This document shows, in pieces, positions 59,732 to 64,000 of a stretch of 64,000 nucleotides of DNA; the stretch's first letter is position 1; each line of letters starts with the position of its first letter. The stretch comes from Gorsachius magnificus. Its lineage: Eukaryota > Chordata > Aves > Pelecaniformes > Ardeidae. The notes below the pieces were generated by a model. That model did no database searches, had not been told where the DNA came from, and saw only the letters and a list, made by a program, of their open reading frames with translations. Both the position numbers and the translations under genes were made by a program. The stretch covers positions 38,906,885 through 38,970,884 of the forward strand of contig CM067109.1 of the NCBI GenBank assembly GCA_034008185.1. The letters run 5' to 3'.

Positions 59732-60143
59732 ATAGAATCATAGAATCATTTAATATGGAAAAGACCTTTAAGATCATCAAGTCCAGCTGTTAACCTAACA
59801 CTTCTCTTCCACCACTAAACCATGTCCTTAAACACCACACCTACATGTTCTTTAAATACCTCCAGGGATGGGGACTTGACCACTTCCCTGGGTGGCCCAT
59901 TTCAATGCTTGAGAACCATTTTGGTGAAGAAATTTTTCCTAATACCCAATATATTGAGGCCATTTCCTCTCATCCTCTCTCTTATAACTTGGGAGAAGAA
60001 ACTGACACCCACCTCACTACAACCTCTTTGCAGGTAGTTGTAGAGGGTGATAAGGTCTCCCCCAGCCTCCTCTTCTCCAGGCTGAACAAACCCAGTTCAC
60101 TTAGCTGCTCCTCACAGGACTTGTGCTCCAGGCTCTTCACCAG
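59732..60143 (-). mobile_element. CR1 LINE 3' fragment
   Basis: A minus-strand CR1 with the 3' end at about 59732 marked by TCATAGAATCATAGAATCAT. It covers tail and thumb codons up to the LEHKSCEEQLSELGL region at about 60143, where similarity stops. It is the same group as the 24 and 50 kb copies (GACCTTTAAGATCATC). Confidence 0.95.
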
Positions 60144-60354
60144 CATATTATGCTGTTTATTATTGCTAATAGTGGCAAGGTCTGACCTGGTGTTTGCAGA
60201 GAGCTTCCATCGGTTTTCTGTTTGGTTTTGGGTTTTTTTTTTTCAGAAAGGAAAGTGTTTATATGAAGTGACAGACTACGTTGCCCAGACCCCACAATAC
60301 AAATAAAAAGGGTAATTTTTCACCAACCCTCTCTTCTTAGCTTTCTGATGATGG
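60144..60354. other. Spacer between opposing CR1 ends
   Basis: Non-CR1 sequence with a T run near 60231. No feature was recognised. Confidence 0.6.
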
Positions 60355-60488
60355 GACATGTAGATGTGGTGCTTAGGGACATGACTTAGTGGTAGACTTG
60401 GCAGTGTTAGGTTAATGGTTGGACTCAATGAGCTTGAAGGTCTTTTCCAACCTAAACAGTCCTATGATTCTATGATTCCATGATTCTG
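60355..60488 (+). mobile_element. CR1 LINE 3' end, plus strand
   Basis: The last 130 bases of a CR1: GGGACATGACTTAGTGGTAG, then GGTTGGACTCAATGAGCTTG, then the TATGATTCTATGATTCCATG tail. With the minus-strand copy starting at 59732 it forms an inverted pair. Confidence 0.93.
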
Positions 60489-61441
60489 TTTCTTCGACCT
60501 AACTGAAAATAATGATCCAGAGTGGTGTGGGGTTTTTTTTTTCAGAAAGTAATTTTCAGGAGTAGGATTAACTCTTTTAAGTCTCAAGCAATAAAAACAT
60601 TAGGTATATGGCTTGGTAACCAACTACATTATTTCAAGTGAAACAATACTTACTAGTAGGCTCAAACCCACTGTCCCCTATTTTTCGTTTCAGCTCTTCT
60701 ACTGAAATAATAGCAGAAGGATCAATCCTTTGCTCCAGCTATAAAGTGATACTTCACATTGTCCCTTAAGCATTTGCATTTATGGAGAAGAGCAAAAGAA
60801 AGTCTAAAAAGAAAACCTTCAACAGCTTGAAAATTGAACTGAGATTTGCTATTCAAGTTACCAGTAAAGCATATTGCAGGAAAGAAATGAATATGTATTA
60901 AACACAGGACATTCTCTGTCCTCATGGAAATACTGCCTGCTTCAGCAGTGGGTAATCTAACTATTATTCATATCTCATGTATTTATAAAAGCAAAAATAA
61001 ATGGAAAAAGATGACAATGCTTTCACAAAAGTATGTAATTCTGCTTATTAAGGAGGAGACTTCTTCTATAGCTAATTAGTGTTTATCAGAATAAACAGGT
61101 GCAGGTTTTGACATAAGTATCATGAATTTCACAATTATTCCATAATTATGTTTGGAAGCAAATGTAATATTTTATTATGTTAATCTATTTTTTCATTAAG
61201 TTTTTGACAGAACAAGGTCACAAATGTATTTTATGGTTTTCTATTATTTTCTGCTTGTATTACAGCCTCTATATTAAGAGGAATCAGTTTACCTTAACAG
61301 AACAAGTGTGCTGGCTAGAATACATTAACTGAGCATTAGGTTGTATTTCAAACTTATGGTTGAAATGGGGGGAAGTTGTCTATAACTATGTCAAATTTAT
61401 CTTGTCAAGAAAACTCATTTTTTTATGTCTTAGTTCTATGA
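60489..61441. other. Unique AT-rich non-coding DNA
   Basis: No gene or mobile element was recognised. Confidence 0.55.
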
Positions 61442-61488
61442 TATTATTATTATTACTGTTATTGTTATTGTTGCTATTATTGTTATTA

Positions 61489-61538
<50 letters not shown>

Positions 61539-61540
61539 TA
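61442..61540. repeat. (TTA)n trinucleotide repeat
   Basis: A long TAT/TTA repeat is interrupted at the left by TGT and TGC variants and is pure TTA from about 61493. It makes poly-Leu frames on plus and poly-Asn on minus, both artefacts. Its length suggests it is variable among individuals. Confidence 0.95.
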
Positions 61541-64000
61541 ACGTGGGCAGTGATTGGATTGTGAAAGACAAATCATAGTGGAAATCAGGATTTTATAGTG
61601 TGTGGCCTTTGCTAAAAGAATGATATAGAATTGAATTTTCAAAGCAATATATTAAGATGAAGAATCTGTAAAGTCTAGATCAGGAGTAGCATTTGTCTTA
61701 ATAATTTGATTAAGAGCTGATTTTGTCAGGCTTTAGATTTAAAATCAGTAAGTAATAAAGCAAGAAGTGACAGAGCTGAAGTGTTAGTTTCAGCCCTGCA
61801 ACACTGTTGACTTTCAGTAGCCTCTTTCTCAAAAACCTTATAATACTACCAGCACCTATTCCAAATCATCCTTAGCTGATCTACTTACTGCCTCCTGTGA
61901 AAATTCAGATGCAGACTGCTTCAACACTTATGTGTAGCATTTATCCAGAAAAATCCATACTCCTGAATTACTTCATACTTTAAAATAATACAGGTCGAGG
62001 GGTTTTTGTTTGGGTGTTTTTTGGGGGGTGTTTGTTTGGGAGGGGGAACAGTTGATTTTTTTGGTGTTTTTTTTTTGTTTGGGTTCTTTCATTTTGTTTT
62101 TCTGGGGGTTTTGTGGATTTTTTTTTTCTTTTTGGAATGATCTTAATTTCAAAAGACAGGAAAAAGCAGACTTGTGTGATTTTGCTCAGTGGTATTCCTG
62201 TCGTAATGGACTATGGTAAGAATAAGAGTAACACTGTCTTCCAATCTGTATTACAAGGTGCTTTTGACTTGGTTCTGCTATTATAACTGCAATTATCACT
62301 ACTGCTACTACTGACATGCTAGTATTGAAAGTCATTAAGAAGTGAATAATAGTTCCTATCTCTCTCCCTTAAATACTATTTTGAATTGACAAGGCTTTGA
62401 ATTGACAGACCAGGATCTGCCTGAAGCCTTTCCTTTTCCTCCATTATTAAAATATATACAAAACATATACTTTGGGGAAATGATTACTGTACTTTCAATG
62501 CTTTTATTCCTTTTAATTAAGTGTAGGTATTCGTGCCAACAAGTAAATATGGATAATATTAATTGCAAACTATTTTGTTGACTGTTTCTTTTCTTCAGCC
62601 ATGCTAATAAGATAACTAAATGTCAGTAGTCACTGTATAATCAGAAAAAATGTCTAGAGAATTTGCCAATGTATACTCACAAAAATAAAAGTGTGTTTGT
62701 GTCCTCATAGTAAGAACATAAAACTCTCTCTAGCTGTCTGAGAAATCTTCATTGGTCACAGTATACACTATTAAATACACACATTATGGGACATTTAAAA
62801 AAATTTATTTAGAACAGCATAGAGGAAGTCAAAAGTCTAGATGATTTTATCATAGATACTTTTGTCAGCAAAAGTAAGAAAGCAGTAAATATGGGGAAGA
62901 ATTGATGGCACAGCTCGAGTCACACTGAGAATTTGGTTTTACAGAACTTTGGAATTCATTATGATATGAGAATTGACATGCTCACAGGTGGAGGGAGGAA
63001 GGAACTTAACACTAACATTAAAGAGGGAATTCAATCAACAACACGTTTTATGCAGATGTGCATATGTTTGTGTATACAGAAGTCTATATACATACACATA
63101 AGTGTAAGCTTTAAATGCTGTACATGCTTATGGTATTGCAAGCCAATGAAGCTAATGTGGTTTAAGAGAACTTATTTTCTTGTTTCTGTCCAATGCTTTG
63201 TGTCTCAGTAAGTGAGCAAGAGGAATTGTGTGTTCTCATCATTGAGAATAAATGTAGTATAATTGACACTTTTAAAAGTTGATTGAATCTCACTTGTATA
63301 TTAAAATACCTGCTCATATCTCTATTTGGATAGTGTAAAGTGACTGCAGACAGTAGTAATGAAGTTATATTTGAAACTCATATTTTTTAATTGTGTTGAT
63401 AATTTTAGCACCAAATAATCTTGAATATGTGTGTGCTCAAGTGAGTGCCAGCAATGTCAAGTGCTTCATTTAAAGCATTCTGCCAGTTAGATCATTGATG
63501 GACTATTTCACTCCAAACCTGCTCTTTAACATTTTAAGAGAACATTATTGTTACAAAAAACATTCAACTTAAAGAGAAATGTGCTTCCTGTAGGTAATAG
63601 GAAATAATTACCAAAGATGCTAAAAGTTTCTACATTGTATCTGACAAGAACTTACTGTATGCAGTAATATAGTAACAATTTTAACAATGCAGGAAGATTA
63701 CTTTCTCACCGAACTGGGAGTTGCTTGTTGCTTAGAGATCAGGAATCTTGATTCCTCTATATTCAAAATAGGAAAAGAATGAGTGAAACTGTACATATAG
63801 ACAAAGGAAAACACATATTTGATATTACACAGGAACTAATTCAAATAAGAAATCAATAAAATTTTAAAAAGTAGTGAAAGAAAAGCAGAACATTAGAGAT
63901 GACAACTGGGAAATCTTCAATTTTTTGCATGAACAGGTAGACATGATTCAACAAAGAATAAGGGGGAAGAAATATGTCTAAAACCCCATTCTGTTTCACT
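61541..64000. other. Unique AT-rich non-coding DNA
   Basis: No gene, RNA or transposon was recognised. A G/T-rich stretch at 61997-62130 has several G runs and long T runs. Confidence 0.55.
61997..62130 (+). repeat. G/T-rich low-complexity tract
   Basis: G runs of three to six bases at 61999-62002, 62012-62014, 62023-62028, 62038-62040 and 62042-62046 are separated by T-rich loops. Quadruplex formation is possible but the loops of 8-9 bases are long. Confidence 0.7.

Noticed and set aside
61360..61578. Poly-Leu (plus) and poly-Asn (minus) proteins
   Set aside because: Translation of a TTA microsatellite.
1..64000. CRISPR array, operon, phage, integron or other bacterial-type system
   Set aside because: No regularly spaced repeats, no clustered open frames and no ribosome-binding context. 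The sequence is vertebrate in character.

Overview
The window looks like bird (avian) nuclear DNA. It is AT-rich, has no operon-like gene arrangement, and contains many pieces of CR1 LINE retrotransposons. Several of these end in the bird-typical 3' tail of repeated ATTCTATG units and carry the CR1 reverse-transcriptase motifs. It also holds LTRs of a kind I associate with avian class III (ERVL-like) endogenous retroviruses. No complete host protein-coding gene, tRNA, rRNA or CRISPR array could be supported. The stretch is best read as intergenic or deep intronic sequence.

Layout: 1-2046 is unique AT-rich DNA. 2047-3690 is a well-preserved CR1 on the minus strand. 3691-9600 is unique DNA with AT microsatellites. 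9659-11520 is a weak candidate for a terminal exon plus 3'UTR. 11.5-14.0 kb is unique DNA with a Z-DNA-prone GT/GC stretch. 13990-15030 is an internally deleted CR1 (+). About 15480-17640 is a very old CR1/L3-like LINE (+), and about 19680-21700 is a second ancient one (-). 23024-24886 is a CR1 (+) with frameshifts. 29207-30282 is a solo LTR (-) with a 5-bp target duplication. 30.3-42.1 kb is unique DNA with small low-complexity tracts and a GC-richer patch at 39.7-40.15 kb. 42138-42690 is a truncated LTR of the same family. 42.7-49.1 kb is unique DNA with poly-A and polypyrimidine tracts. 49097-50745 is an LTR split by a CR1 insertion. 52726-54019 holds two CR1 3' fragments in the same orientation. 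56458-57042 is another LTR (+). 58600-59160 is an old CR1 (+). 59732-60488 holds two CR1 3' ends facing each other. 60.5-64 kb is unique DNA with a long TTA repeat.

The elements do not act together as a system. They record successive retrotransposition: ancient CR1/L3-like LINEs first, later CR1 subfamilies and LTR retroelements, with one clear case (49-50.7 kb) where a CR1 landed inside an older LTR. All LINE reading frames seen are broken or truncated, and none of the LTRs retains a retroviral internal region. I found no evidence for a new biological system. The observations most worth checking are the nested insertion, the two ancient LINEs, the solo LTR with its internal 45-nt repeats, and the possible terminal exon near 9.66 kb.
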